Positions 45,654-54,317 of a stretch of 64,000 nt of DNA are shown piece after piece. How positions within the stretch are numbered: position 1 is the stretch's first letter; every line of letters begins with the position of its first letter. Position numbers and translations under genes: made by a program. Under the pieces are notes generated by a model that worked only from the letters and a program-made list of their open reading frames with translations, did no database searches and had not been told where the DNA came from. The stretch comes from Parapedobacter sp042666505 (lineage in GTDB: Bacteria > Bacteroidota > Bacteroidia > Sphingobacteriales > Sphingobacteriaceae), in contig NZ_JBHTDN010000001.1 of the NCBI RefSeq assembly GCF_042666505.1, forward strand, positions 372,001 to 436,000, in the 5' to 3' direction.

Positions 45654-46838
45654 TTATTTTGATTTAACTCGTATGGTCCGGTTCTGCACATCAAACTGTA
45701 CCCGATCGGTTAGGGAAAGCGTGCCCAGCACTTCGCTGATAGTCGCATAGCGGGATACGGTCCCACTGAACGTACGGTTTATGACATCGTCTTGGAATTC
45801 GACTTCAACATCATACCACCGCGCTACTTTGCGCATGATATCCCCCAGTTTTTCCTGGCGGAATGTAAAGACTCCATCGCGCCATGCAATTTCTCGGTTG
45901 GGATCCACGGCTTCTTTTCGCAAATGGGACTTGGTGTTAAGAGCCTGCTCCGAAGGAGAAAGTACCGTAGACTCAGTAGTTCCGGTATGACTATCCCGGA
46001 TAACCTGTACCTTACCCGATAACAGCGTGGTCCGTATGATCTCGTCATCAGGATAAGCTGAAAGGTTAAATGCCGTGCCCAATACTTCCACTTGCTGCCC
46101 TTTGCTGATCACCCGAAATGGTTTACGGGAGTCTCTTTCTATTTCAAAATAACCCTCCCCCGAAAATTCAACTTGGCGTATTTCACCACTAAATCGGGAG
46201 GGATATTTAAGTGTCGAGGCCGCATTGAGCCAGATTTTCGAACCATCGGAAAGCGTGATCTGGTAAGTACCGCCTTTAGGGGTGGTGAGTACAAGCGTGT
46301 CTGAAGGCGGGAGGGCCAGAATGGTCCCGTCATTGTACACGGCACTGTCTTTGCGGAGGACGATTCCTTCGTGAGCGTCGCTGAGGGCGATTGTTTGACC
46401 ACTGGCAAGCGTCAAGGTTGCGCGATTACCTCCGGGTGGTATATCGGTGAATTCGGGGCCAAGGGGAGGAAGCGGTTCGGTCCCGGTGTAGAACCATGTG
46501 CCAATGGCAACGGCAAGAATTGCTGCGGCTGCATAAGGGAGCCATTTGCGTAGTTTCGCCGGTTTGGCAGACAGCAAGTCAATGCGGCCCGTGATATGCT
46601 GGGTCAATTGTGCCGCCGTACTGTGATCGTCATTGAGCACTTGATCGTAATCTGATAATGCTTGGCTGAGCCACGTCGCATCGGCAGCACGTTCTACCAG
46701 TGCCTGATTGGCCGGATGACGATTTGCCCATTTCTGTAGCTCTGCTCGCTCCGCAGCGGTTAATTCCCCGCTTTGGTATTTGCGTAATAGCGATACGATC
46801 GCGCTTCTTTCCATTCTTTTCGGTCGTTCAATGGCCAT
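45654..46838 (-). CDS. FecR-family anti-sigma factor
   Basis: A 394-residue inner-membrane regulator. A cytoplasmic N-terminal part binds sigma (IVSLLRKYQSGELTAAERAEL); one membrane helix follows near residue 100 (YAAAAILAVAIGTWFY), then a periplasmic FecR domain (TPKGGTYQITLSDGSKIWLNA, FSGEGYFEI, GTAFNLSAY) and a C-terminal STN-like DUF4974 region (ARWYDVEVEFQDDV). It receives the signal from the STN domain of the SusC transporter and releases the sigma factor. RseP-type cleavage is possible. Confidence 0.95.
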   Translation of the reverse strand: MAIERPKRMERSAIVSLLRKYQSGELTAAERAELQKWANRHPANQALVERAADATWLSQALSDYDQVLNDDHSTAAQLTQHITGRIDLLSAKPAKLRKWLPYAAAAILAVAIGTWFYTGTEPLPPLGPEFTDIPPGGNRATLTLASGQTIALSDAHEGIVLRKDSAVYNDGTILALPPSDTLVLTTPKGGTYQITLSDGSKIWLNAASTLKYPSRFSGEIRQVEFSGEGYFEIERDSRKPFRVISKGQQVEVLGTAFNLSAYPDDEIIRTTLLSGKVQVIRDSHTGTTESTVLSPSEQALNTKSHLRKEAVDPNREIAWRDGVFTFRQEKLGDIMRKVARWYDVEVEFQDDVINRTFSGTVSRYATISEVLGTLSLTDRVQFDVQNRTIRVKSK

Positions 46839-46900
46839 ACGGCCGTTTTAGGTATAGAACCGAAACGCATTCAGAATCTGTAATGAAAATTGAAAAAAAA

Positions 46901-47488
46901 TTAATTTTTTCCGAGATACGTCAAAAATGCAAGATAAAGCATCACGTCATAACCTTTAAACGCATGTTGGAGTGATTTAACGGCGAGTGATTTATTCAGG
47001 TAGACGGCGTTAGCCGTTATACCGAGCTTCTCGGAAATTTCTTGCACAGTTAGCCCTTCAAAAAATACAAGACGAAAGACGTCCCGTTGCTTTTGCGGGA
47101 GTTTCTCAATCTCCCGGTAGATGGCATCCAATAGTTCCAGCTCGATCAGCCGCGATTCCACATCCGGGTCACTGCTCAAAAGCTGCTCGGCCTCCACCAT
47201 GCCCGCCCGTTGCCGGTGTCGCGGTGATTGTACGTAATTCAGGCAAGCGTTGCGGGTTACGACATAGAGAAACGAGCGGATAGCAGCCATTGAATCGAAA
47301 TTGCCGCGGGACTGCCACAATTTGAAGAAGCTGTCATTAGCGATTTCTTCGGCAGCCTCCCGGTCTTTCACCATGGTCCAGGAAAAATAGCGAAGCGCTC
47401 GGTTATGCATCTTTACGATCTGGGTAAACGCATCCGTATCTCCTTGCAGGAAGTCATTGAGCAAATCTTCGGGCTGTAAGCGCTTCAT
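46901..47488 (-). CDS. ECF sigma-70 factor
   Basis: A 195-residue Bacteroidota ECF sigma factor. Region 2 (ALRYFSWTMVKDREAAEEIANDSFFKLWQ) and region 4 (LPQKQRDVFRLVFFEGLTVQEISEKLGITANAVYLNKSLAVKSL) are intact. It would transcribe the locus 2 genes when released by FecR. The frame extends 39 bp upstream to 47527; ATG 47488 begins the family-like MKRLQPEDLL. Confidence 0.95.
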   Translation of the reverse strand: MKRLQPEDLLNDFLQGDTDAFTQIVKMHNRALRYFSWTMVKDREAAEEIANDSFFKLWQSRGNFDSMAAIRSFLYVVTRNACLNYVQSPRHRQRAGMVEAEQLLSSDPDVESRLIELELLDAIYREIEKLPQKQRDVFRLVFFEGLTVQEISEKLGITANAVYLNKSLAVKSLQHAFKGYDVMLYLAFLTYLGKN

Positions 47489-47575
47489 ACCTGGTACGAA
47501 TAACGTGAAAAAAAATGCGGGAATCAAGCAGATCCATTATTCGTTCTGCGTTATTCAAGACGCTTCCCATAGCGC

Positions 47576-50095
47576 CTATTGGAAGAAAATGCCGGAAAGG
47601 CCTGCATCTTCGCCAGCAACGTGACTAAGCCTAACCCGCACAGGTCCCCTTGTCCTAAACGTATAATAACGAACATTGCCGGTTGTCTTTACCAGGATGG
47701 TCGGGTGTATCAAATTTTTGGTCCGTTCGTCAAAAAGATCAATGACAAATTTACCGTTTGTGCCGAGTTCTGCGGTACGAAGCGTAAATTGATAGACTTT
47801 TTCCGGTTGGGCCAGGATGTCGAGACAGTAGGTTTGATAGCAGGCCATTGGATTTTGCGTAGCTAATATCGGCAAAGGACCATGGCCGTCTAATGGCCAG
47901 TTGCCCAAACGAGGGGCGCCCGTTCCTTCGTTCTTCCATACGATTTTTTCCACATAGTCCGGGAGCGTGTTTTGCTGAGCCGCATTGCCCTGATGATCAA
48001 AAAGGAAATAACCGTCCCGTCCATACCGGTCCACCCAATCGGTAGAGGTAGTGCTATCGACCGAAACCAATTCGGTATGGTTGGCGTTTCTCTTTTTTGT
48101 TTTAGGAGGATGGCTTTTACGTTGTTCATCTTCATACTCCATATCGATTTCATAAGAACCGGAAGGAAGATCGGGAAGGTATACGAATCCATCGTCTTCC
48201 GTTGGGATCGCGTAGGGTGGGTTCTGCGCATTGCGACGGGGGTAAACATCGTGGCCGTTCACGGTAATGCGCCGCATGCGTTTTCCCATTTTTGGAAGCC
48301 CGATGGTAGCCAGACTGCCTGTGGGTGAATGAAGGTACGCCGTACCCTTGTTTACGTCGATGCCAAAACGGATGGCCCCGAGCGGTGTGGGCAGACCGCC
48401 GCTTACGGCGTTTAAAGAGTTGGAGAGATGGGGAATAACTCGAAAACGTTTAAATCCCGGCGATATCGGTTTGATACCCAGTATTTCTTCAGAAAGCCAC
48501 CGGGTTGCGCCGCTGCTCCACGGGTGACATAGGCTAGTGTAACCGTGCTGGCCGTTTGGAATGGGGTCATTGGGCAGAAACAGGTTTGACCATTCCGGAC
48601 GGAAACACTCCCAAAACGTGGTCGCCCCAAGCCGAAGTTGTCCGCCCCAGGTCTTGTCGATTGCCAACAACGCTTCGCCGTGCAGACCGCCGGCAGCTAG
48701 GGCTTTGATGATAAAATATTGATTGAAGGGAGAAAAAGAGACGATGTTTGACCGGTCGAGAAAATAGTGACGTACCAGCGCTGTTGACTCCTGGTGAGTC
48801 AGGTAGCCACCGTTCATTGCCTCGGCGGCCGCATGTAATCCAATGGATTGGTACCATCGCGGATTCTTCCTAATCTCGGCAAGTTTTTGGTCGCCCAACC
48901 GCTTGTAGTTAACGCTTAGTTCCTCTTCTCCAAACGCGGCCAATACCTTGGCGAGTTCCGTGCATGTCTGAATATATAATAATCTGTATGCATGTCGGTT
49001 TTGAGGTATATTGGGGGTTTCGAATCCCGCGCCCAGCCGTTCATCCCACCCGTAAAATCCCAGGTTGGCATCGTCGGCGATTACCTGTGCCGCATGATTG
49101 AGCTTCCGTTTCAGGGTGCCCAGGTGGGACCGCAGAAACGCTTCGTCGCCAGAATAACGGTAGTAGTCGAGCAGGCTGTGAATCCATAACAGCGAATAAC
49201 TTTCTATGGAATTGTTGTCTTCTGCTGTTCGCTGTAAGTTATGGCGTACCATTTCGTAATTACCAAAGGCGATCATGCTCACCGCTTGGGAAACATGTGC
49301 ATCTCCCGTCCATGAGTGACGATCGCCCCGGTCCATCAGAATGGCGCCGATATGGTCTTTCAGCAAATTCAGTTTAACGGCGTAAGCCCCGGTGTACCAA
49401 ATCCGATTCAGTATGGTGTCGGAACTCTCGAAGTGCCCAGCGTAGTTTACGGGTTTGGTCTGGCAGACCAGGCGGACATTCTTAATGTGCCAAGGCCTGT
49501 CAAATCTCGTTACATGGATCCATCCGAACCGGACGCCTTCATAAAGTTCCGCATTTAGCTCCAATCGATAGGTATTTCCGTGTTTCACCGGTATCCCGGT
49601 CTTATGAGGGGATTGCGGCCCTGAATTGACAATCGCAGGCTGATTGTATTCGCTGATACTCATCTGCACTTCTCCCGTTAGATCTGGACTGTCAAATTCG
49701 ATCCATGCAGCACTTTCCACACCGAAGTCAAAACGGATGGAGCCTTCACCATTGACAGTGATCGAGCAGTCATCGGTCAGGGCAGATTCCGTTCCCTCAA
49801 AGCTGGCGGCTGTCTCCGAATGAACCTGTACCGGTTTCAGGTGATATACCTGGAGTTCTTCGCTTTTGTGTTCCCAAACATAGGATACCAAGGGGTCAGG
49901 TGAGGCTGTGACTTGTTTTCCGGTGAAAGCGCCACCGGATACAATGGGGTAAGGAGCAATGCCCGAGTCTTTAGGGAGTTGATAGTTCGTACGAGTGGAA
50001 GGGAGCTGACTGAAGGACTCGGCGGGCGAACAAATGAGGGAAAATAAACTAATAAAACCTATTGTGGAGAATACTCCGCGGATTTTTTCTGACAT
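47576..50095 (-). CDS. GH78-like alpha-L-rhamnosidase-related enzyme with extra C-terminal domain
   Basis: An 839-residue exported protein. The (alpha/alpha)6 catalytic region has MDRGDRHSWTGDAH, the variant of the family's acid-bearing motif, and LGATTFWECF with a candidate base Glu. N-terminal beta-sandwich domains precede it, and a C-terminal beta-sandwich (PHLSNSLNAVSGGLPTPLGAI) follows. About 180 residues beyond (from TELVSVDS on) form an additional domain not usual in rhamnosidases. The typical DCPHRE motif of the other GH78 here is altered, so substrate may differ. Start at ATG 50095; a TTG 9 bp upstream also opens the frame. It is first in line before the sigma gene. Confidence 0.8.
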   Translation of the reverse strand: MSEKIRGVFSTIGFISLFSLICSPAESFSQLPSTRTNYQLPKDSGIAPYPIVSGGAFTGKQVTASPDPLVSYVWEHKSEELQVYHLKPVQVHSETAASFEGTESALTDDCSITVNGEGSIRFDFGVESAAWIEFDSPDLTGEVQMSISEYNQPAIVNSGPQSPHKTGIPVKHGNTYRLELNAELYEGVRFGWIHVTRFDRPWHIKNVRLVCQTKPVNYAGHFESSDTILNRIWYTGAYAVKLNLLKDHIGAILMDRGDRHSWTGDAHVSQAVSMIAFGNYEMVRHNLQRTAEDNNSIESYSLLWIHSLLDYYRYSGDEAFLRSHLGTLKRKLNHAAQVIADDANLGFYGWDERLGAGFETPNIPQNRHAYRLLYIQTCTELAKVLAAFGEEELSVNYKRLGDQKLAEIRKNPRWYQSIGLHAAAEAMNGGYLTHQESTALVRHYFLDRSNIVSFSPFNQYFIIKALAAGGLHGEALLAIDKTWGGQLRLGATTFWECFRPEWSNLFLPNDPIPNGQHGYTSLCHPWSSGATRWLSEEILGIKPISPGFKRFRVIPHLSNSLNAVSGGLPTPLGAIRFGIDVNKGTAYLHSPTGSLATIGLPKMGKRMRRITVNGHDVYPRRNAQNPPYAIPTEDDGFVYLPDLPSGSYEIDMEYEDEQRKSHPPKTKKRNANHTELVSVDSTTSTDWVDRYGRDGYFLFDHQGNAAQQNTLPDYVEKIVWKNEGTGAPRLGNWPLDGHGPLPILATQNPMACYQTYCLDILAQPEKVYQFTLRTAELGTNGKFVIDLFDERTKNLIHPTILVKTTGNVRYYTFRTRGPVRVRLSHVAGEDAGLSGIFFQ

Positions 50096-50135
50096 GCCGT
50101 TCAATCTGGGTTATACAAATGGTTAATTCGTGCTG

Positions 50136-50143
50136 CAAACATA
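50136..50143 (-). promoter_or_regulatory. -7 element TATGTTTG for the GH78-like gene
   Basis: A perfect TAnnTTTG on the minus strand, 40 bp upstream of ATG 50095. Confidence 0.5.
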
Positions 50144-50160
50144 GCAATAGCTTGGGGATT

Positions 50161-50190
50161 CGCTTTTCAAAAAAGCGACAAATGTTTGTC
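50161..50190. promoter_or_regulatory. Two adjoining inverted repeats between GH78-like and membrane-protein genes
   Basis: CGCTTTT-N3-AAAAGCG (50161-50177) is a perfect 7-bp pair. It abuts GACAAA-TG-TTTGTC (50177-50190), a perfect 6-bp pair. They lie upstream of the -7 box at 50136-50143, where an activator would bind. They may be operators of the divergent promoters. Confidence 0.4.
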
Positions 50191-50274
50191 TTTTTTGACA
50201 TAAAATCCGACGTCTTATCCATTAACTTTTTTCGTTTATTTGCAAGCGCATCCGGAGCAATAGTTAATCCTAGC

Positions 50275-50739
50275 ATGTTTGTAACGTTATTGGCCCTGCA
50301 TTCATTGGTTCGCTGGATGGTATTGGGCAGCTTGCTTTTCGCGATCTTTCGTGGATACAGGGGATGGCTAACCAGAAAGCAGTTTTCACATTTCGATAAT
50401 TCCGTTAGGCATTGGACAGCAACCGTCGCCCATATTCAGCTACTTTTGGGGGGAGCACTGTATGTCGTCAGCCCAATTGTGACGCATTTCCTGCACAATT
50501 TCCGGGAAGCCGTACACCAGCGGGATCTTCGTTTTTTTGGTATGGAACATATTACGATGATGGTGTTTGCCGTCATTGTGATTACCTTCGGTTCAGCCAA
50601 AGCCAAGCGGAAACCGACAGATTCCGCCAAGTACAAAACCATGGCCCTTTGGTTTACCGTTGGTCTACTCATAATATTCTTGTCCATCCCTTGGGCATTC
50701 TCACCTTTCACGAGTAGGCCTTATCTCCGGCCCTTTTAG
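50275..50739 (+). CDS. Small four-helix membrane protein (cytochrome-b-like family)
   Basis: A 154-residue membrane protein with four hydrophobic helices and conserved His in LLALHSLVRWMV, RHWTATVAHIQLLLGG and GMEHITMMVF. It ends FSPFTSRPYLRPF. In Bacteroidota this family is often annotated as cytochrome b, and the paired His residues could bind haem. I see no direct evidence of activity. The open frame extends to 50062 across the divergent gene, but ATG 50275 begins the first helix. Confidence 0.75.
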   Translation: MFVTLLALHSLVRWMVLGSLLFAIFRGYRGWLTRKQFSHFDNSVRHWTATVAHIQLLLGGALYVVSPIVTHFLHNFREAVHQRDLRFFGMEHITMMVFAVIVITFGSAKAKRKPTDSAKYKTMALWFTVGLLIIFLSIPWAFSPFTSRPYLRPF

Positions 50740-50980
50740 TTTGGTCTATTGCCCCCTTACCACTTATTTTCTTCTTCCTATTTACGCCCTAACTGCAGCA
50801 TATTCTTTGTCTGAGGACGACCAAACGTTTGCGGATCGACCGCAGGTACGTACATTCCCGCTGCTTAAAGGTACCGCTTTTTCTTTTAGTGTCGATGCCG
50901 CCTCGGAGATTAAAGCCATGAGCCATCGCCGGGTCTTTTTTATGCTCAAAGGCACAAATTAAAAAAAAGTGAAAAAAGTT

Positions 50981-51014
50981 CTTGACTCTTACCTTACGTC
51001 ATAGCCTACCTTTG
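50981..51014 (+). promoter_or_regulatory. Promoter and candidate MerR operator
   Basis: A perfect TACCTTTG -7 box at 51007-51014 sits just before the MerR start. Between the -33 and -7 regions lies a dyad, CTTGAC (50981-50986) facing GTCATAG (50998-51004), like the overspaced-promoter sites bound by TipA-type MerR regulators. This suggests autoregulation. The rest of 50740-50980 shows no convincing gene. Confidence 0.5.
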
Positions 51015-51022
51015 TCGGAACA

Positions 51023-51778
51023 ATGGATAATGACCTGACAGCATACACGGTAAAGAAGCTTGCGAAGGCGGCCGGTGTGAGTGTGCGCACGCTCCATCAT
51101 TACGATCGGATTGGTCTGCTCAAACCATCGATCCGCACCGCTGCAGGGTATCGGCTATACGGCAAAAGTGAGCTGCTGCAGTTACAGCAAATCCTTTTCT
51201 ACAAGGAGCTGGATTTCGGACTAAAGGAAATCGCCGCATTGATCAACCGTCCGGATTTTGACTTGATAAGTGCACTGGAAAGTCAAAAGCAGCTGCTGAA
51301 AGCACGTCGGAAGCGTATCGACCGGCTCATGTCGACATTGGATAAAACTATTTTACATATCAAAGGAAAGATCAAGATGAACTACGAAGAATTGTACGAG
51401 GGGCTCCCAAAGGAGCAGGCCACCGCATGGCGAAAGGAAGCCTTGGCGAAATGGCCAGATCAGGTAACGCACTCGGAGCAGGTACTTGTCGGCATGGGCA
51501 AGGACGAGTTTGAGAAATTAAAGAGTGGCTTTAAGGAAAACTGGGAAACATTGGCCTACTTTTGCAGTCAGGGTATAGATCCCGTTTCCGAACCGGTTCA
51601 ACAGGAGATTGACAAGCACTATCACTATATCCTGCGGTTTTGGGGTAAACCGGGCGATCAGGTAGAAGCTTACAAAGGACTTGGAGAACTCTACATGGCT
51701 GATCCCCGTTATACCGAAGTTGGAGGGGTAGCGTTCGGCCGGTTTTTGAAACAGGCGATTGACCACTATTGCAAATAA
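51023..51778 (+). CDS. MerR-family regulator with TipAS ligand-binding domain
   Basis: A 251-residue TipA-like regulator. The winged helix-turn-helix is residues ~8-75 (YTVKKLAKAAGVSVRTLHHYDRIGLLKPS), followed by a dimerising coiled coil (~80-118) and an antibiotic-binding TipAS domain (~125-250; the FWGKPGDQVEAYKGLGELYMADPRY cut region has the family signature near the C-terminus). TipAS proteins bind hydrophobic drugs and thiopeptides and activate export genes. The OYE and DMT transporter genes follow on the same strand. Confidence 0.93.
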   Translation: MDNDLTAYTVKKLAKAAGVSVRTLHHYDRIGLLKPSIRTAAGYRLYGKSELLQLQQILFYKELDFGLKEIAALINRPDFDLISALESQKQLLKARRKRIDRLMSTLDKTILHIKGKIKMNYEELYEGLPKEQATAWRKEALAKWPDQVTHSEQVLVGMGKDEFEKLKSGFKENWETLAYFCSQGIDPVSEPVQQEIDKHYHYILRFWGKPGDQVEAYKGLGELYMADPRYTEVGGVAFGRFLKQAIDHYCK

Positions 51779-51821
51779 AAGCGATTTTCGCTTAGTTTGC
51801 AGTCCGATAACTGCAAAATAT

Positions 51822-52889
51822 ATGTCTGTGCTTTTCAGCCCCTTGACCATTAAGGGGGTTACCTTGAAAAATCGACTGATCGTGTCGCCCATGTGCCAGT
51901 ATTCGTCTGTGGATGGATTCGCTGACGATTGGCACCTGGTGCATTTGGGAAGCCGGGCGGTAGGAGGGGTGTCCCTGGTCATCTCCGAAGCTACGGCGGT
52001 TTCTCCCGAGGGTCGGATCTCCCCGTATGACCTGGGCATCTGGAAAGATGAGCACATCGAAAAGCTAGCGCAGATCACCACTTTTATTAAGGGACGACGA
52101 TGCGTGCCAGGTATCCAGCTCGCGCACGCCGGCCGGAAGGCCAGCACAGCCGTACCTTGGAAGGGCAGGGGAAGGGTGACCGAAGAAGAGGGGGGATGGG
52201 TGCCGGTAGCGCCATCGGCCGTAGCATTTGCGGACTATTATCCGATGCCTGTGGAATTGGACCGCGAGGGCATCCACAAAGTTATCGCCGACTTCACCGA
52301 GGCGGCAGCGCGCGCGTTCCGCGCAGGCTTTCAGGTTGCTGAAATTCATGCGGCGCATGGTTATTTGCTACACCAGTTCCTTTCGCCATTGAGTAATCAG
52401 CGGGAAGACGACTATGGTGGACCTTTTGAAAACCGCATCCGGTTGCTGCTTGACGTCGTTGCGGGCGTAAAGTCGGCATGGCCGGCAGATTTACCTTTAT
52501 TTGTCCGAATTTCGGCTACGGACTGGGCGGAGGATGGCTGGAATGCTGACGACTCCGTACGGTTGGCAACGGTATTGAAAACGGCAGGTGTAGACCTAAT
52601 CGATGTATCAACAGGCGGGTTGGTGAGCTACCAGCAGATTCCGGTGGGACCAGCCTACCAATTGCCTTTTGCCGCCAGAATCAAAAAAGAAACGGGCATC
52701 TTAACTTCCACCGTTGGCTTAATAACAGATGCCGCACAGGCGGAAGCGATTTTAGCCAATGGAGATGCCGATGCGGTAATGATGGCCCGGGAGTTCCTAC
52801 GTAATCCCTATTTTCCTTTGCGGGCGGCTGCTGACTTGAAAGCCGATGTTACATGGCCTGTACAGTATGAACGGGCGAAGCCGCAATAA
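51822..52889 (+). CDS. Old yellow enzyme (NADH:flavin oxidoreductase, YqjM/NamA-like)
   Basis: A 355-residue FMN-dependent ene-reductase that reduces activated C=C bonds. It begins SVLFSPLTIKGVTLKNRLIVSPMCQY; later motifs are QLAHAGRKAS, EIHAAHGYLLHQFLSP, SNQREDDYGG and DAVMMAREFLRNP. The YqjM-type Cys is in the PMCQY motif. The ORF can be extended upstream into the MerR gene, but ATG 51822 matches the family start. It probably detoxifies electrophiles induced through the MerR regulator (inference). Confidence 0.95.
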   Translation: MSVLFSPLTIKGVTLKNRLIVSPMCQYSSVDGFADDWHLVHLGSRAVGGVSLVISEATAVSPEGRISPYDLGIWKDEHIEKLAQITTFIKGRRCVPGIQLAHAGRKASTAVPWKGRGRVTEEEGGWVPVAPSAVAFADYYPMPVELDREGIHKVIADFTEAAARAFRAGFQVAEIHAAHGYLLHQFLSPLSNQREDDYGGPFENRIRLLLDVVAGVKSAWPADLPLFVRISATDWAEDGWNADDSVRLATVLKTAGVDLIDVSTGGLVSYQQIPVGPAYQLPFAARIKKETGILTSTVGLITDAAQAEAILANGDADAVMMAREFLRNPYFPLRAAADLKADVTWPVQYERAKPQ

Positions 52890-52897
52890 CGATAAAA

Positions 52898-53803
52898 ATG
52901 GACAATCATCTGAAGGGGGTACTCATGGCCCTGTTAGCGGCCACGTTGTGGGGAGTGTCAGGAACCTGTGGACAATTTTTGTTTCAAGAGCGGGCAATGG
53001 CCGTGGAATGGCTGATGGCCGTACGTATGCTAGGCGCCGGTATACTGCTGTTGTTGGTGGCTTTGTTACGGAAGGATCGCCACATGTGGTTGATTTGGCG
53101 GGATAGGAGCGATCGCCGACGTTTGCTTATTTTTGGCATCCTAGGTATGCTCACTGTGCAGTATTCCTACTTTGCAGCGATCAAACACTCTAATGCGGCA
53201 ACGGCCACCATTCTACAATTTTCGGCTCCGGTATTGATTGCTATTTACCTGGCCGTTCGATACGGCAAGCGTCTCAACGCAATGGGATACCTCGCTATTT
53301 TTCTTGCGGTGCTGGGGACCTTCCTCTTGGTGACCCACGGTAATATCCGCTCGTTGAGTATATCACCGTTGGCTTTTGCGCTGGGAATGGCATCGGCGGT
53401 AAGTCTGGCCTTATATACTCTGATGCCGGGCAGATTGCTCGACAAATACAGTGCCCTGAGTGTTATTGGCTGGGGGTTGTTTATTGGAGGCGTGGCGATC
53501 TCGTTGCTTAGGCCGCCATGGGATGTGGCAGGCATTGAATGGGATGAATATACCTACGCAAACACCCTATTTGTCGTCTTGTTCGGTACGTTAGTGCCGT
53601 TTTACGTATACCTGAAAGCCGTCCAATTGATCGGTGGGCAAAAGGCCAGTTTACTTACCTCAGCCGAGCCGCTTTCTGCCACGCTGCTCGCGGTGTTGTG
53701 GCTGGGCGTTTCCTTCCAGGCGTTGGATTGGCTGGGAGCGCTGTTGATTGTTAGTACCGTATTCCTGTTATCTGTGGGTAAAGTATCTGGGGATCATTCC
53801 TGA
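52898..53803 (+). CDS. EamA/DMT-superfamily transporter
   Basis: A 301-residue inner-membrane protein with ten hydrophobic helices arranged as two EamA repeats (LLAATLWGVSGTCGQFLFQE in the first, LSAEPLSATLLAVLWLGV-like SAEPLSATLLAVLW in the second). It exports small metabolites or amino acids; the cargo cannot be told. It is 8 bp after the OYE gene, so the MerR-OYE-EamA genes may be one unit. Confidence 0.92.
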   Translation: MDNHLKGVLMALLAATLWGVSGTCGQFLFQERAMAVEWLMAVRMLGAGILLLLVALLRKDRHMWLIWRDRSDRRRLLIFGILGMLTVQYSYFAAIKHSNAATATILQFSAPVLIAIYLAVRYGKRLNAMGYLAIFLAVLGTFLLVTHGNIRSLSISPLAFALGMASAVSLALYTLMPGRLLDKYSALSVIGWGLFIGGVAISLLRPPWDVAGIEWDEYTYANTLFVVLFGTLVPFYVYLKAVQLIGGQKASLLTSAEPLSATLLAVLWLGVSFQALDWLGALLIVSTVFLLSVGKVSGDHS

Positions 53804-53804
53804 C

Positions 53805-54316
53805 TTAAAAAAGTTTGACGCGTAAATTCGTGACCAGGATGTATAAAGGAATGAGTCCGAATGATATCGCCAGAAAAATTCCCACACGGATATAATTCAG
53901 GACACGCCACTGAGCTGTACGGGCGAGCAGGTCTGTGTCTGTTGCCGGAGATGCCGCGATTTTTTGAAAATCGATGATATTCGGCGCAAAATACGTGAGC
54001 GTCCAAACACGTACGGCGACGTGAAGTAAAAGCAAAAGTAATAACCAGTTTCGGACCGAATCTATCTTCCAGCAGAAGATGAGCGCCAATAAGAAAGTAA
54101 GCTCATGCAATGAGTGAATGACGATCCAAAAGGCTTTCAGGTTAAGTCCGTATTTTCCCCCTAACAGCGACAGCGATTCTGGCGGGGAGACGGTCCATTG
54201 GGTACGATGACCGCCGTTTCAAATACTTAGGCGCCATTCATCAGGAAATAGGCCAGTATGGTAATGGACAGCCATATCTCAGCCCTTGTCAGGTAATTTG
54301 CAGTTAGTTGCTCCAT
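53805..54316 (-). pseudogene. Decayed small membrane-protein gene (nonsense plus frameshift)
   Basis: Reading from ATG 54316 gives MEQLTANYLTRAEIWL, then ILAYFLMNGA, then TAA at 54229-54227. The coding sense resumes at once (VFETAVIVP), but a 1-nt loss near 54194-54204 shifts frame before WTVSPPESLSLLGGKYGL continues. The rest (MHELTFLLALIFCW, VRVWTLTYFAPNIIDFQK, LNYIRVGIFLAISFGLIPLY) stays open to 53805. In intact relatives I would expect one ~170-residue protein. It starts 1 bp after the MarR gene stop, so it was probably that regulator's operon partner. Both lesions are read directly from sequence; the family name is unknown to me. Confidence 0.78.
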
Positions 54317-54317
54317 C

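Noticed and set aside
50741..50962. 73-codon frame between the membrane protein and the MerR gene
   Set aside because: No protein-like features, no start context, and it runs toward the MerR promoter; more likely non-coding.
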